This document shows, piece by piece, positions 23,400 through 35,888 of a DNA stretch of 64,000 bases (its first letter is position 1; each line of letters starts with the position of its first letter). The position numbers and the translations under genes are program-made. Below the pieces are notes generated by a model. It ran no database searches, was not told the DNA's origin, and saw nothing but the letters and a program-made list of their open reading frames with translations. Location of the stretch: the NCBI RefSeq assembly GCF_000283155.1, contig NW_004454159.1, positions 16,112,188-16,176,187 on the forward strand, given 5' to 3'. This DNA is from Ceratotherium simum simum (Eukaryota; Chordata; Mammalia; Perissodactyla; Rhinocerotidae).

Positions 23400-23740
23400 T
23401 GCTTTACATATATAATCTCCTTGGACAAAAATCTTTGGTTATTGAGTTCACCATTGCCTACAAGATAAAGCTCAGTACCCCAGAACCTCCAGGCTGGCAT
23501 TTATCCACCTCCTCAACCTTAATTTCCACCTCTCTGCTTCAGGAATTATTTGCTCTATTATAGACTAATCATACCCGTACGATTTCTATTCCCACATCTA
23601 CAACTGTGCTCACAGTATTACTCTTTTCCAAATGCCTTGGCTCTTTTCAAATCACAATCTCAAATCCACTACCTCCAGGAAGCATTCCATAATTATCCCA
23701 ACTACTTATGCAAATTTATGCAACATTTATGGTTTAAAAC
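23400..23740 (+). mobile_element. L2 fragment, plus strand
   Basis: It follows the L2 C-terminal coding order: attgcctacaagataaagct, ctggcatttatccacctcct, a gcctcatctcc-like region, caaatgccttggctctt, ctccaggaagcattccataa. Highly diverged. Confidence 0.6.
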
Positions 23741-23749
23741 CATATATCC

Positions 23750-23925
23750 ATGTATCAGAGGCTATCCTTTAGAACCACTTGGAGAAAAATTTTTTTTAAT
23801 TATAGATTTTGAGATCTAGAATTTCTAAGTCAATAAACTCAGATGGGGTCTGGGAATATGCATTTAAAAAAATATCTAGGTGACTCCGTTGCGTAGTCTG
23901 AGTTTGGAAACTACTGGTCACCTGT
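23750..23925 (+). mobile_element. MER5A-like hAT DNA transposon remnant, plus strand
   Basis: It carries tcagaggctatcctttagaa, agaaccacttggagaaa, gggtctgggaatatgcattt, tctaggtgactc and gagtttggaaactactgg in MER5A order. The ends are frayed. Confidence 0.65.
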
Positions 23926-25970
23926 ATTTAACATAAGCTGATTTGTATTGTTTCCTATCTTTGATTAATATCTTTTAATGCACCTAGTTTGTCTCTTCAG
24001 GTAGATGGTAAATCTCTTGAAATTAGGCCCATTGTCATGTCACCTTCAGTAATAAAATCTACATGTCAGGTACGAAAATAGCTTACTAAGAATAATGGAA
24101 TTTTATGTGCGTGCCATTAATGTGGCTCTACTTTACAGAGAACTGATCCTTCTAAATTTTTTTCTGTAAGTATTTCTGCATAACAGTCTCTTTATATCTG
24201 ACGTATTCTTAGCTTTCTGCAAATAGCAGATTAAAGAACAACTGGGATGTTACATCCCTTTAAATCTGATTTTTTTCTTGTTAACTTCCACAGGCTCTGA
24301 ATGTTTCCAGTTCAGTTTAAGCTTTATTACAAATTACAACTATTATAAGAGTAGTAACTGTTTGACATGGTCTTTCTCCCTTGAAAGCATCTTAATACTG
24401 TTCTATAGAATGGATATAATTATATAAACAAAGACATCATGCTTCTTAGAAAAATATTTTCAGGAAAATTCAAAATAGTTAAACTAAAAACTTTTAAGGG
24501 GTCAAGTTAATATGGAAAAATATCATTCTAGAATCTACTCCTAAAATTTCTGTAGATTTTGGGAGTAATCACAATATTTGAGAAATCTAAAGAATAATAG
24601 AAGTTGTATAATAGATGAGCTCATTCCAATGCAATAGAGAAGGTTCTCAACCACATGTCAAGGAACCCAGTAATCAGTCACAGATTATTCCCAATACTTT
24701 TGATTAATCTTATATCAACTCTAAAGGATATGAGCAAACCAAAGTAACACATCATTTTTCAGGATTATAAACAATGAAATAAAGTAACTATAGACACATG
24801 ATAACTCAGAATATATAATTTTAGCAGATAATGGCTGAAGAGTGCCTTTCATAAACATTTGAAAAACTTAAAAGAAAAAGATGTCAGTTGTATTCCTTAT
24901 GCAAGTTAAATTTTGTAACTATTTGAGAACAACCAGAAAATAAAAATAGTATCCAGGAAATAACGGAAGTTCTGTACTTCACTTAACTAAAACAGTATCA
25001 TTTCTGCCTTTGAAACTAATAGAATAAGCTTTATTATAAAACTAATCTAATAGCCTGAGAATCTAATTTTCATTAGAATACTTTAATTATAAAAATATCA
25101 AGTTCTTACTAGTAATTATTTTCTTTGTAAAATATATTTTGGTAAAAACTTTATTACACATGTGTGAAAAATGAACAGATATTGAAATGGAATAAGTGAG
25201 ACCCCAATATACCTTCTAAACCAGTTCTTACTTTATTATAGAAGACACTACTAAATAATTGGATATTTTCTCCAATCATGTCACTATGATTAAACACAGA
25301 CAGACATTAAAAGAAAAAGCCAAAATAATTCTGGCTTTGAAATGAGGAGATCTGGGGTCTAATATTGTCTCTAACAACTAATTTACCTGGGACTTATTTT
25401 TCCTTCTTGTTAAGCATGGCATTGCCGTAGATCACAGCTACACTTTCAGGTGGAAATTACTATGAAAGCAAAAATTCCAAACAACTTATTATTAAAAGTT
25501 ACTGTAGTCTGGCAATTTTTAAGTGGTGAAGCTTCATAACAGTAAGGACTCTAATTCATTATCTAATTATTCACTGTGCTACCCAACAATGGTAAGATGG
25601 AAGTTCTGTTAAACGAAGTCTCAAAATTATAGTTTGCTTGAATGTCTCAGTATAATCATTTATGTCTTTTTCAAATATTTTTTGATCACCCATTATGTTC
25701 AGGATCCTGTGTAGAAAATAAAAACAGCAGGAATTATTAATACTATGGACCTGGTACTTTATTCAATAAACTTTATCAAAAAAAGTATAAAATAGTTGGA
25801 GTTAGAAACAGATTACTAAATACTATGGAAGCTGGGCAATTTCATCTACTTTTAGCCAGTTGTTTAATGTTTTAAATAATCAGCTGCATTACAGAACCAT
25901 GGTTTGCTGCTTTAGGATCAAAGGAAACCAATAATACTACTTCTGAAAGCTTTACATCATACAATGCTAA
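23925..25970. other. Intronic AT-rich stretch, no gene
   Basis: Mostly unrecognised. A short piece at about 25670-25780 resembles antisense L2 3' end (atcacccattatgttcagga). No splice-bounded open block is seen. Confidence 0.45.
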
Positions 25971-26190
25971 CAGTAGTTAGTACTTATTTAGTATTTATTA
26001 TATGCCAGGTACTGTTAGAGGTTATAATTATTTTAATATCTTACATGAAGCCCATGAGTACTATTACTATCGCTTTTACACAGATGAGAAAATAGAGGCT
26101 CAAATTGCCCAAAGGTTTACAGCTAAGAAGAGGTGGAATTGGAGTTTGAACCCACAGGTACTGAATTCAGAGACTGGCCACTTAAACATG
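25970..26190 (-). mobile_element. MIR SINE, minus strand
   Basis: tttattatatgccaggtact, acacagatgagaaaatagag, ggctcaaattgcccaaaggt and gagtttgaacccacag follow the antisense order of MIR closely. Confidence 0.8.
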
Positions 26191-26471
26191 ACTTCATACC
26201 AGAAGATTGCTAACACTCCTCTTTATGTTAACAGTCAGAAACCTTTTCTTTTCTCCTGTCCTGCCAAATTAAGCTCTAATCCTTGTATCTTACTGTTAAC
26301 CTAAACATTAATGAATTAGAGGGGCTTTTTGTTTTGTTTTGTTATAACTCAGGTTATGTGGTATGAGATAAACTCTTTTGCTCTGACAATTCACATGCAT
26401 GATTTATCTTTAGATGGGGAGATCATATAATTGATCATCCAAATCAGGGCATTTGTGAAAGAAGTTGCTGA

Positions 26472-26771
26472 GAGCCAGCCCTGATGGCCTAGCAGTAAAA
26501 GTTCGGGGCACTCTGCTTCGGTGGCCCAGGTTCAGTTCCCAGGTGCAGAACCACACCACTTGTCTGTCAGTAGCCATGCTGTGGCAGCGGCTCACGCAGA
26601 AGAACTAGAAGGACTTACAACTAAAATATACAACTGTGTACTCGGGCTTTGGGAAGGGAAAAAAAAAGAGAGAGCAAGATTGGCAACAGATGTTAGCTCA
26701 GAGCAAATCTTTCCCAGCCAAAAAAAAAAAAAACCCACAAAAATCTGGATAATCTCTTCTTCTGCTTCAAA
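26472..26771 (+). mobile_element. ERE SINE, plus strand, with extra 3' segment inside the target-site duplication
   Basis: The head (gagccagccctgatggccta) starts at 26472 and the body runs to ttcccagcc with an A run at about 26720-26733. The target-site duplication aaagaagttgctga stands at 26458-26471, but its second copy is at 26772-26785. About 38 non-ERE bases (26734-26771, starting cccacaaaaatctggataat and ending in a short A run) therefore lie between the A run and the duplication. The most economical reading is a 3' transduction. It is antisense to ADAMTS18. Confidence 0.9.
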
Positions 26772-26909
26772 AAAGAAGTTGCTGATAATAATTATTCCTA
26801 GATGACAGGCATACATTGGGACAGTTCTGAGTAATCTAGGACATACAGCCCCTCTATCTGTAGACAACTTACTGACAAATCTATGTATTAGATGACAAAC
26901 ACAAATGAA

Positions 26910-27032
26910 CGGACACATGAAATACCTATTATATTCCAGGCATTATCTAATATGCTTTTACACACAATGTCTTGGTTAATCTTCCTTATAACCCTAATAA
27001 CTTTACAAATGGAAAGAGTGAGGCTCATAGAG
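26910..27032 (-). mobile_element. MIR SINE fragment, minus strand
   Basis: cctattatattccaggcatt, ttaatcttccttataaccct and ttacaaatggaaagagtgag are in antisense MIR order. Confidence 0.7.
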
Positions 27033-27035
27033 ATT

Positions 27036-27340
27036 ATTTCATTCATTCATTCAACAAATATTTACCAAAAGTCTACAACGTGCCAAACACCGTTCTAGAC
27101 ACTGGGATGTGATAGTATACAAAATAGACAAAAATACATGTTCTCAAGGAGTTTACATTCTAATGGGGGGGGCAAGAAAGTAATAAATTATATATTAGAT
27201 ATTGAGAGGGGCTGGGGAGAAAACTAAAGCTGGGAAGGAGGACTGGTAAAGTTTGGGGTGGAGGGTGTTGCAATTCGAATGCGATGATCACGGAAGGACT
27301 CATGAGGAAGGTGGCAAAGACTTTCTCCGTAAGAAGGAGA
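27036..27340 (-). mobile_element. L2 3' end, minus strand
   Basis: It starts with the typical L2 terminal motif attcattcattcaacaaata and runs through cgttctagacactgggatgt, ctcaaggagtttacattcta and ggtgttgcaattcgaatgcg in antisense order. Confidence 0.82.
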
Positions 27341-27429
27341 GACAAACCTCAAATTCACGTCTTTTGATTTCAAATGTGATGTTCTTTCCACTGTGTTTCT
27401 ACAGATCTTGGATCAATTTCAATGGCTTT

Positions 27430-27501
27430 CTCTTTCCTTCCTTCTTTTCTTCCTTCTCTCCTTCTTTTCTTCCCTCCCTCCCTCCTTCCTTCCTTCTCTC
27501 A
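27430..27501. repeat. CTTCC-type polypyrimidine tract
   Basis: About 70 bases of nearly pure C/T on the plus strand in cttcc, cttcttt and ccctccct units. Confidence 0.93.
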
Positions 27502-30500
27502 GTCATTTTTCTAATACATTTTAAATCTTGCTCTTCACACATGTACCAAGTAAATTTAAAATACATTTGAAACAAGGCAGCATTAAAGACATCCACTAAA
27601 GGCCAAAATGCTAAAATGTCAACAACAATTTGCCAGCAACTGGTAAAGAAACACAGTATGTACCATATAACTTGTCATTGATATTTCTTTTACAAGGAAA
27701 ATTTCCTGACTAGAGTATTTTAAAAAGAGAGACTTGTATTGTCTGACAAATATTCTGTTCCCCAAACAGTTTAATATTGCCCTGCAGGACCTTTAAAAAC
27801 AAAGCACCTCGTGAATCAATTCCACGAACTAGAAGCCTTTAATTCTGAACAGGAAACACAATCTTGATGTCCCAGGTTTACTAGAGTAGAAAAGGAACAG
27901 TAATCTTCAGAACAAACTTAAACAGCATAGAAAATTGCTCAAACAATTTTGAAGTTAAAGAGTTATTTTGATAGAGATAACAAGGCAAAAGGAAAATTAA
28001 TGTTGGTATTCCCTCTTCCCCACCAAAAAATGAGCCCCAAAGTCTCTGAAAATGAAATTTGTTTTATTGACTTAGTGATATTCATCATTTCGATCTACCT
28101 GAGAAAATTACGACCTCTTTGCACTTGGGTACACATGGGAAATATCTTTAGATAATATTACCATAGATTTTTCTTATAGTGAAATACATAAATCCTTTCT
28201 TGCCCTGGGATATTAGTGACAATTTCTAAGACTGTATTAAATTATGCCTACACTGTAGCTTGCATGTCAAACACTAAACATGATAAGGGAAACTTTCTCA
28301 ATAATTCAAACAGTTTGGACTATTAAAATGAATACAGAAATAGTTTAGTAAATGAGAACCACGAATACAAATGTCAGTAAATCAACAAGAAGGCTTTATC
28401 ATCTTTTAAAATGAGATACGTCTTACAGAACCTTATAACCATTTCCATTATCTAAAACTTTATTTTCTTTCTGTCATTCTTATGCCAAGTAATAAGAGCT
28501 AACCAAATTTATTTTACCTAGGAAATTTCATCTAAATAAACTAACTGAAAGGGAAATATCTGGGGAAGTACAAACAATGTCCAAGTTGGTGGAAGTGTAC
28601 TGTAAACATTTACTTAACTCAGATGTTTATATTTTTCTAAAATGCCAAGGATGATCTGGTGATAGATATAGACATGAACTCTTGGAAAGTTTTATTTACT
28701 AAGTTAGATGATAGCTCTGAAGTAGGCAGAGTTTGCCAGTACTGGTAAAGGCAAGTTAAGACGCCAGAACGATTTAGCAAATCTATGGATTGGCCTAAAT
28801 GCGAAAAAATGAGGGGAAACAGAAAAAATGTAGGGAAAAAAACACACTCAAAAAATTCTTAACAAATTCCTAACTGTGACATTATCATAGAAACAAAAGG
28901 ATGAAATGAACTCTGAATGGCTGTGAAGTCTATCTCATGGACAAGCCAAGGTGGGGATTCTTTCTTCCAAAATCCTCTTTCGGAAGATGGGTGGATGAGT
29001 GGTGAGGCACTGCCCCAAAAGTAAATTGCAGGAAGAAACTGACCATGTTAATTTCATTCCTGACATAGTCTTATTTATCACTTAATAGACAGTGTTGCTA
29101 AGATCTTGGTTTAAAACTTTGAAAAATATGTAAACACCTTATAGAAGGTGTGCAAGGAAAGGCCATTTATCTTGAGACATTTTATTGATGTTATAATTTC
29201 AGTGTGTTCCAGGGCAGTGAGTGTGTGCTGATAAATAACTGTGGCCCGATTAAATTATTTAAGTTTTCAAGTCTAATCTGATGCGTTGAGGATAATTAGG
29301 TCTTAATTAGCACAATGGTATGAATAAGTTTTGATGGATCAAATAAGATATGAGTGTACTCTGTTGCTAAATTTTCATTATTTTATATAGAAATATTCTT
29401 TTTATGATATATTTGAATATGTTTGTCAAGAATCTGTACCTTTTAAAAATAATCTACATATATTGTTCCACAAAGTTGCTATGAATACCACTATCCTTAG
29501 TGATATCAATTCACTAAATACTAGTGAATGATAGCAAACATGCTCTGTAATATATTGACATGAGTAAAACACGTTTAATTCAAAGAAAAAGGGCTACACA
29601 GCCACCAATAAATAGCCGTCTACAAATTTATAAAGTGTCAAAATAAGGAGGAGAATAGTCACCACGATTTTAGGACATTGTCAAGGCTTGTCCATAGTAC
29701 CACTTGAATCTACTTGTGCCAAGTATAAAATTATCTTTCTGTCATTGAAAATTCATGAATCATGTAAGAATTTCCATAATGGCTCATGGTATAATCTGTC
29801 TAGTATCATGTCTCTGTCAAATTCACCAAAGAACACTGTTGTCTTCTGTCCAAGAAGTAACCTATGTACTTCTGGACAACTTAATTTCACTTAATAACCC
29901 TTTAAAATGGGATATCCATAAATATCTATTAACTACTCTCCTATTTAGAGAGGAGACACTCATTCTTTCCACTGATCAGATTCATGTAGTACTTCTGTGC
30001 TCTATGGGTTCTAAGATCAAGTAGATGTATTCTGCATATGTGATTTTGAACACGGAGCTAAAAAAGACTTCCACATCTAGCCTTAGGTATTGGGATTCTA
30101 TGGTAAAATGCCAAACTTTAAAATTATTAGTTAAATTTTATTCCACCTTTCCTTTCAGAACTTCAGAATAGTCACACAGACACTGTTTTGGTGCTAGTTA
30201 TTTGTTACTCTGAATATTTAGATAACTTACATTTGGGAACCAATTGGAACCTTATGGTGTAAGTAAATTTGTAGACTTAGGTTAAATAATCAACTAGTTT
30301 GCCAGTGAGTTTATGGAACTATTAATCTGTGCATGTTAAACTCTAATGTTAAACTGTAAAACTCTTCAAGCTGTAAATCCTGTAAAATGTCCTGTTAAAC
30401 ATTACCCCAAAGAGGCAGAAAACTCAATAGTAAAAATACCACTATAAAGTCTTTACTTAGAGTTTTGTTGGATAACAAACATAACTAAACTATCACTGGT

Positions 30501-32315
30501 CTGCTTTTGAATTCCTTAAAAGAATATTTTTCATTGTATTTAGGGGTTAAAAATAATAATTCTCACACTTGGCCAGCACAGAGATTACCCGAGATTCCTT
30601 CCTTCTAGACTGTGCCAAAGATATATATTTTGGAGAGAATGTGTATTCTCCAGGCCAACAGCTAAGGAAGGCTCTGTAATGCTTTACTCATTTCCAGCTG
30701 GCTTTTGTAAGAAATAGGAATTCCTAAATTAAGAGAAAATTGTCACTGGCAAACAGAGTTCAATTTTTTTTTTTTTAACCAATATAATAGACAATCTTAC
30801 AGAGCCTGATACAAACCAAATGATAAGTGCCAATCTATAACAAGGTTAACAGCATTGACTTGGATAATTTGTCTTTGGGAATAAATGGATTATTCCAAAG
30901 TGGTTTAACAAGAGTGAAGTAGCATTCACAGTGGAGAGTGGATCTCATAAGGAAACTAAATGATGACTTCTACTGGAAATTATTAGCGCAGCATTCCTAT
31001 TCATTTATGTATATGTTTGGCAGTTCCATCTTTCAACTTTTAATAAAGTGAGTGTGAAACAAGCATACTAAGGAACAAAAGTTCGGTTTGTTTTTTAAGA
31101 TTTGCTATTTATTTTGGTCAGTGTTTCAGTGGCTTTTTAAAGTAGTTCATCTGCCTTATTTAACACATGGGTATTTGGAATTGAATCTATTCCTAGAGGT
31201 CAGACATTTGAGGATTTTTTTGCATATGTGTTTAATTAATTCATCGTTTGGTTCTACAGTTCAGACTATTTTTGTCTCTTTAATGAAAATGTTTGCATAT
31301 AGTTATAGCAAATCAAGGAAATGTGTGTGGCAAAATCAAGCAGATTGCTTGTGAATGATTAGCAGAGAACCGAGTATGTTATGAAAAGATCATCAAAATA
31401 ACCAAAAAAATAATTTTTATATCAAAGTACATATTGATCACCACAATGATGGAAGAAAAAAGAGATGTTTTGCATTAAGAAGCAATTAATAAACCCAAAG
31501 TCTTAGGCACATTTGCAAATCTGCCAGTGCTCAGCCTATGAATCACAGGGTGTTGCAAAGGGGAAAAAGACTATCCAGACATTTCTATTTTATCACTATC
31601 ATTCCAGTGAAACATCTTCCCCAACAGAGAGCTACTTGGAGTGACAGTGATTGAATTTCCTTTTCAAATAAAATACTTTGCAGGTCTAGTTCAACAATTC
31701 TATGTCAAAAAATGGATCAGGTCTTTCTGTGGCCATGTTAGAGAAGTGTGTGTTTTTTTGTTTTGTTTTAATAAATAAAGTCTTGATTTAAAATAGCCCA
31801 GAGAGCATTATACAGCTACTTTTAACTTATTCCAACTTGAAATGACCTAAGTATTTGCCAGTTCATAGAGAAAAATCTGCAGTGTGCTTTTCTTCCATCC
31901 ACTGCTTTCCTTCTAGGTTAGATGATTGCTCTCTAACCTGATGGCAGGCATTCCAGCCACATGGATGCAAGATAATGCAAAAGAAGTCTGCCAGCTTCCT
32001 AGAATCTCGATGTTAAGCACCTTTTAAGCTTTAGTAGTATGTTATTCGAATAAGAGTGGATTTATTTTTTTAAAGAAACACACTTTTAAGTAGTTTGATT
32101 TACCATACTGGAAAAGGTCAAGGGAGTCATATGTTTACATAAAATTATATTGGTTTAATTTTCCTGGAGAAAAATAAGCTAGTTACTAATTCTTTCGTAG
32201 TAAAATATACGAAACATTGTAGTTGTCATAGAAGAGAGTCAGAAAAATAAAATGGATCAGAAGAAAAGAGACACAATGCTCAGATGTATCATACATTTTT
32301 CACTTTCTTGATGAA
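27502..32315. other. Repeat-poor intronic stretch, no gene
   Basis: About 4.8 kb of AT-rich sequence in the 20 kb intron where I can name no interspersed repeat. This is unusual for this window. It contains two TAATTAG motifs 11 bases apart at 29293 and 29304. No open frame above 110 codons and no exon-like block. Confidence 0.5.
29293..29310. promoter_or_regulatory. Paired homeodomain-type motifs (TAATTAG x2)
   Basis: taattag occurs at 29293-29299 and again at 29304-29310, 11 bases apart, about one helical turn, in repeat-free intron sequence. TAATTA is a core site for many homeodomain proteins. In AT-rich DNA such pairs arise by chance fairly often. Confidence 0.3.
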
Positions 32316-32319
32316 AAAT

Positions 32320-33175
32320 TTAGCATTCATTTATTCAATAAACATCACTACATGTAGTGCAATATTCTAGTCACTCAGAGAGATCTGTGGGAAGGGTAAA
32401 TGGGTTAAGACATTCTTAATGAAACAGCAACAACATAAGGCAATAAATAATTAATTGAGAAAAAGTAATGTAGTTAATAAGTACAAACGAATTCTGTCAT
32501 TTATTGGGGAAGCCCTTTGAAAAATTAGGCATGTGAGCTGGTTTCTGAAGGACTTGGATAGTTGGAAGAAACACATTCTAGGCAAAGAGAACTGTATAAA
32601 CAAAGACATGGAGTTTGTAGACGTACACACTGCTCAGGCCTGAGCTTAGTGGAGATACTGAATTAATGAGAATGAGGAGACAATTCTCAATAGGTAGGTT
32701 AGGACCAGAATGTTGAAAACTTGGAATGCCAGAGTGAGTATCTGGTAGTTGACAGTACAGCCAATGGCAATTTTCTAGCAGTATTTGGTCTATAGAATAG
32801 AGTGATGAAGTCATCCCTGTGAGTGGATGGATCTGAAATAGGAGAAGGAGAAATAGGGGTAAAGAAGCACATGAGAAGTCATTACTCTAGTCCTGGTGAA
32901 AAAATAAGGACTGCAGTATTGTACTGGGAGTAAAAAGTAACTGAGGCAAAACCCTACTTGGTTGGGTACAGAAGAAGCAGTGCCAAGGATAGCTTCTAGC
33001 CTGGGTAGCTGGGAAGATGATATTGACATTTTTTAAGAAAAAGGAAACGGAGTGGGATATGTTTGAGGAAATAAAACGAGGAATTTCATTTTAAATATAC
33101 AAAATGTGAGGAACTACTGGAACGCCAATGGTACAGTCCTAGAGCAGCTGAAGTTTGAGTTGAGAATAAAGATAT
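32320..33175 (-). mobile_element. L2 fragment including the 3' end, minus strand
   Basis: It begins with the L2 terminus in antisense (cattcatttattcaataaac) and continues through gtgagctggtttctgaagga, acattctaggcaaagagaac, gtcattactctagtcctgg and agcagctgaagtttgagttg in antisense L2 order for about 850 bases. Confidence 0.75.
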
Positions 33176-33179
33176 AGGC

Positions 33180-33770
33180 CCCCTCAAATCCCTCTAACTC
33201 AGTCCCCATCTCATTGAACATTCTTAAAAATACTTGCTCCTCTTGTTTCCCCTGATTTTCCTCCTGCTCCTTTGAACACTCCTTTCTCAATCTCCTTTGC
33301 TAGCAGCTGTTTCTCTCACCTGCCTTTAAAGCTGGGAGCTTCTCAAGGCTGTGTCTTTTCTTCTCTGGCTACACTCCCTCTTCAGGCACATTTATACCTT
33401 AAAAATTTAAACACCATCTAAATGTTGATGATTCCAAAATTTCTATTTTCATGCCATTCTTCTCCTCTACCCACTAAACACCAGTATTTAACCCTTTTAT
33501 GGGCACATGAAACATAGTCCAAAATAGAATTCATAATCTTTCCCCTCCAACTTGATTCTTCCTAGGGTTTCCTATCTCGTATCACAGAACCACCATCCAC
33601 GCAAGTTGCTCAGACCAGAAAGCTAACCTGGGAGTCCTTCTTAACAACTCCCTCTTTCTCACCTCTCCCAAAGATAATCAACCCCCAGTTCTGTTCATTT
33701 TAACCTCATAACAATTTCTCAAGCAAACCTTTCTCCTCATCTTTATTGACACTACAATATGAATAGCCAG
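33180..33770 (+). mobile_element. L2 reverse-transcriptase region fragment, plus strand
   Basis: It reads in L2 sense order: tttctcaatctcctttgcta, gctgggagcttctcaaggct, taaacaccatctaaatgttg followed by atgattccaaaa (the DDS region of the reverse transcriptase), aaatagaattcataatcttt, gttgctcagaccagaaagct, gggagtccttcttaacaact. Many stops. It abuts the antisense L2 piece directly. Confidence 0.72.
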
Positions 33771-33774
33771 CATT

Positions 33775-33885
33775 TTAGTTACTATGTATCTGACTATGCT
33801 AAGAACTTTCCATGAATTATTTCATTTGGATTCATTAACTTATCTGAACAGAAGATTCAGAATTCAAACCCCAGACTGTCTGACT
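33775..33885 (-). mobile_element. MIR SINE fragment, minus strand
   Basis: gctaagaactttccatgaat, ggattcattaacttatctga and aattcaaaccccagactgtc are in antisense MIR order with an internal deletion. Confidence 0.6.
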
Positions 33886-34079
33886 CCATATATGGAGCTA
33901 TCTTACCTCGTATAGTCCCAAATCCTCTCCCCTCCTGAGAAATTCTAAATTCTCTCAGCATTTCTCTATATCCACAACCATTATTTTTGATAATGCACCC
34001 TGAAAAAAATGTAATATAAAGAAAGTGTGAGCTTTCTTTTAATTTCAAGCAGAAACTTAACCAGTTTATAAAATTAAAA

Positions 34080-34700
34080 GAAATATGGATATGGTAGAAT
34101 TATAAGCAAGTAGGCCCTTTCCTCCAAATAAACTGTAATTCAAATAAACTGGTCTTTGTATATCTGTGCAGAAAATTTTGAATATGTCTAAAAAGAATAA
34201 ATGTAAATAACTTTAGCTCACACTATATCACTCCTCTGCATATTTTATTTACTTAATAGTAGGTCTTGGGGAAATTTTCTCATCAGTATGTTTTCATCTA
34301 CAAATACATTTTTAAAAACTACAGTATTCCATTATTTGAATATAGCTAGTTCAAATATAACTATATTCAAACTAGTGATTTATATAACTAGTTATCATGA
34401 TTTATATAACTAGTTAACGAATATATGGGTTGTTTCCAAATTCTTGTTGTTCCAAATTTTTGTTATTTTGTTGTTTTTGATGCAATGAGCATCTTTATAA
34501 ATACAGTTAGCAAATTATGTGAGAATGTCTGTATGGAAAAATCTTTGACAATGGAGTTGTTGAGTCTAAGAACACATGCATTTCAAAATGAGATATTTTT
34601 TTCACCTATCAAATTGGTAAAAAAAAGTTTGATAACATCCAATCTTAGAAGTAGTATGGGGAAACAGATGTGGAAGCAATTGGGCAGAACCGAGTAGAAT
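34080..34700 (+). mobile_element. L1M 3' UTR-type fragment, plus strand
   Basis: The block with acagtattccattatttgaa, ggttgtttccaaattcttgt, gatgcaatgagcatctttat and tttgataacatccaatctta matches the 3' non-coding part of old mammalian L1s in order. It has an internal AT-rich palindrome and duplication around 34335-34416. Confidence 0.65.
34335..34416. repeat. AT-rich inverted repeat followed by a 22-base tandem duplication
   Basis: tttgaatatag at 34335-34345 is the exact complement of ctatattcaaa at 34361-34371 (15-base loop). Then tgatttatataactagtta occurs at 34376-34394 and again at 34398-34416. Confidence 0.85.
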
Positions 34701-35004
34701 CTGCTCCCTGTTTATGGAGCTTTCTGGTTGCCCCACAGTACCCCTCAACCCACTTCTCTCATGTTGCCTTTCTGAGTGCTAAAGTCATGTGTGTGTGTGT
34801 ATATTTCTAAACATGTTTGTTAGTTTTATTTATTATACTATATGGACTCATGCATATTCTGTATATAGTATATGAGGTTAAAATTTACATTTTTCTAATC
34901 CATTCTACTATTTTTGTCTTGTCTCCTAAGGTGGATCCTTCATTTTAAGTAGCTCAAAATAGTTTTCCTTGGACTATGCACATCATTGACACTGTATTGT
35001 TACT

Positions 35005-35115
35005 TTTACTTGCATAAAGCATTTTGAAATTCAGAGAGACCTATAGTTGTTTTGGCACATTTCACAGATGTGGGGATTGAGGCATAAGGAACTACTGCTC
35101 TGCATACAAGATCAA
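35005..35115 (-). mobile_element. MIR SINE fragment, minus strand
   Basis: tttcacagatgtggggattg followed by aggcataaggaacta fits the antisense MIR core. Confidence 0.55.
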
Positions 35116-35779
35116 TGCTAGTTGTGGACCCTGGCTGTGAGATGCTGGAGCGCCACTCCAGCCAATCTGAAGCAGAACCAGGGACCTTTCTGCTGAACCA
35201 ATTTTCCCTTTCATTACATTTTGCATCCAAAGACTCCAAATGATACCTTTCTGACTGCCTGATCATTTGCATATTTTTCTTGCATTTTGGACATGTCTTT
35301 CTCTGGCTGTCATGGTGATCTGATTGTGTCTATCTCTGGATATCCTCTGGTATTTGATGAACATATACTTACTGTATTTAAGTAAAACACATTCAATGCT
35401 AAAACTACTGACTTTAATTTTATAACATTCTTATAAAATTTCATTATATTTTTTACGTGAACCCCCACCTATTCATGTTCAATGTCCCCAAAATGAACTT
35501 TGGCATGCTTGATGCTCTGTCCCCTATAAAGAACATCAAGAGTAATTTTTAACTCAATCACATTTATTTACTGAATTATTTTCAGGTATGATTTAGAAGG
35601 TGAAATTATATATCCTGGTATGCAGCATAAGAGCACTGATAGTATTATTTTGAAATCCTAGTGATTTTTCAAGGATCTATTAAGAAGACAATATTATTAA
35701 GCCCTGTGGATTTAAAAAAAGTATACTTCTCTTGCATTTTCCAACCCAAAGGATCTTCAACACATGTTCCTATCTCTCC

Positions 35780-35888
35780 ATTTATAATATAATTATACAT
35801 GTATGTGCATATATAATATATACATTATAGGTACATACATACACCCATAAACACACACACACATATAGAGAGACAGAGACAGACACTA
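35780..35888. repeat. TA/CA/GA-rich simple repeat
   Basis: Alternating purine-pyrimidine sequence (tataatataattatacatgt, catacatacacc, cacacacacaca) that ends in gagagacagagacagac. Confidence 0.85.
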
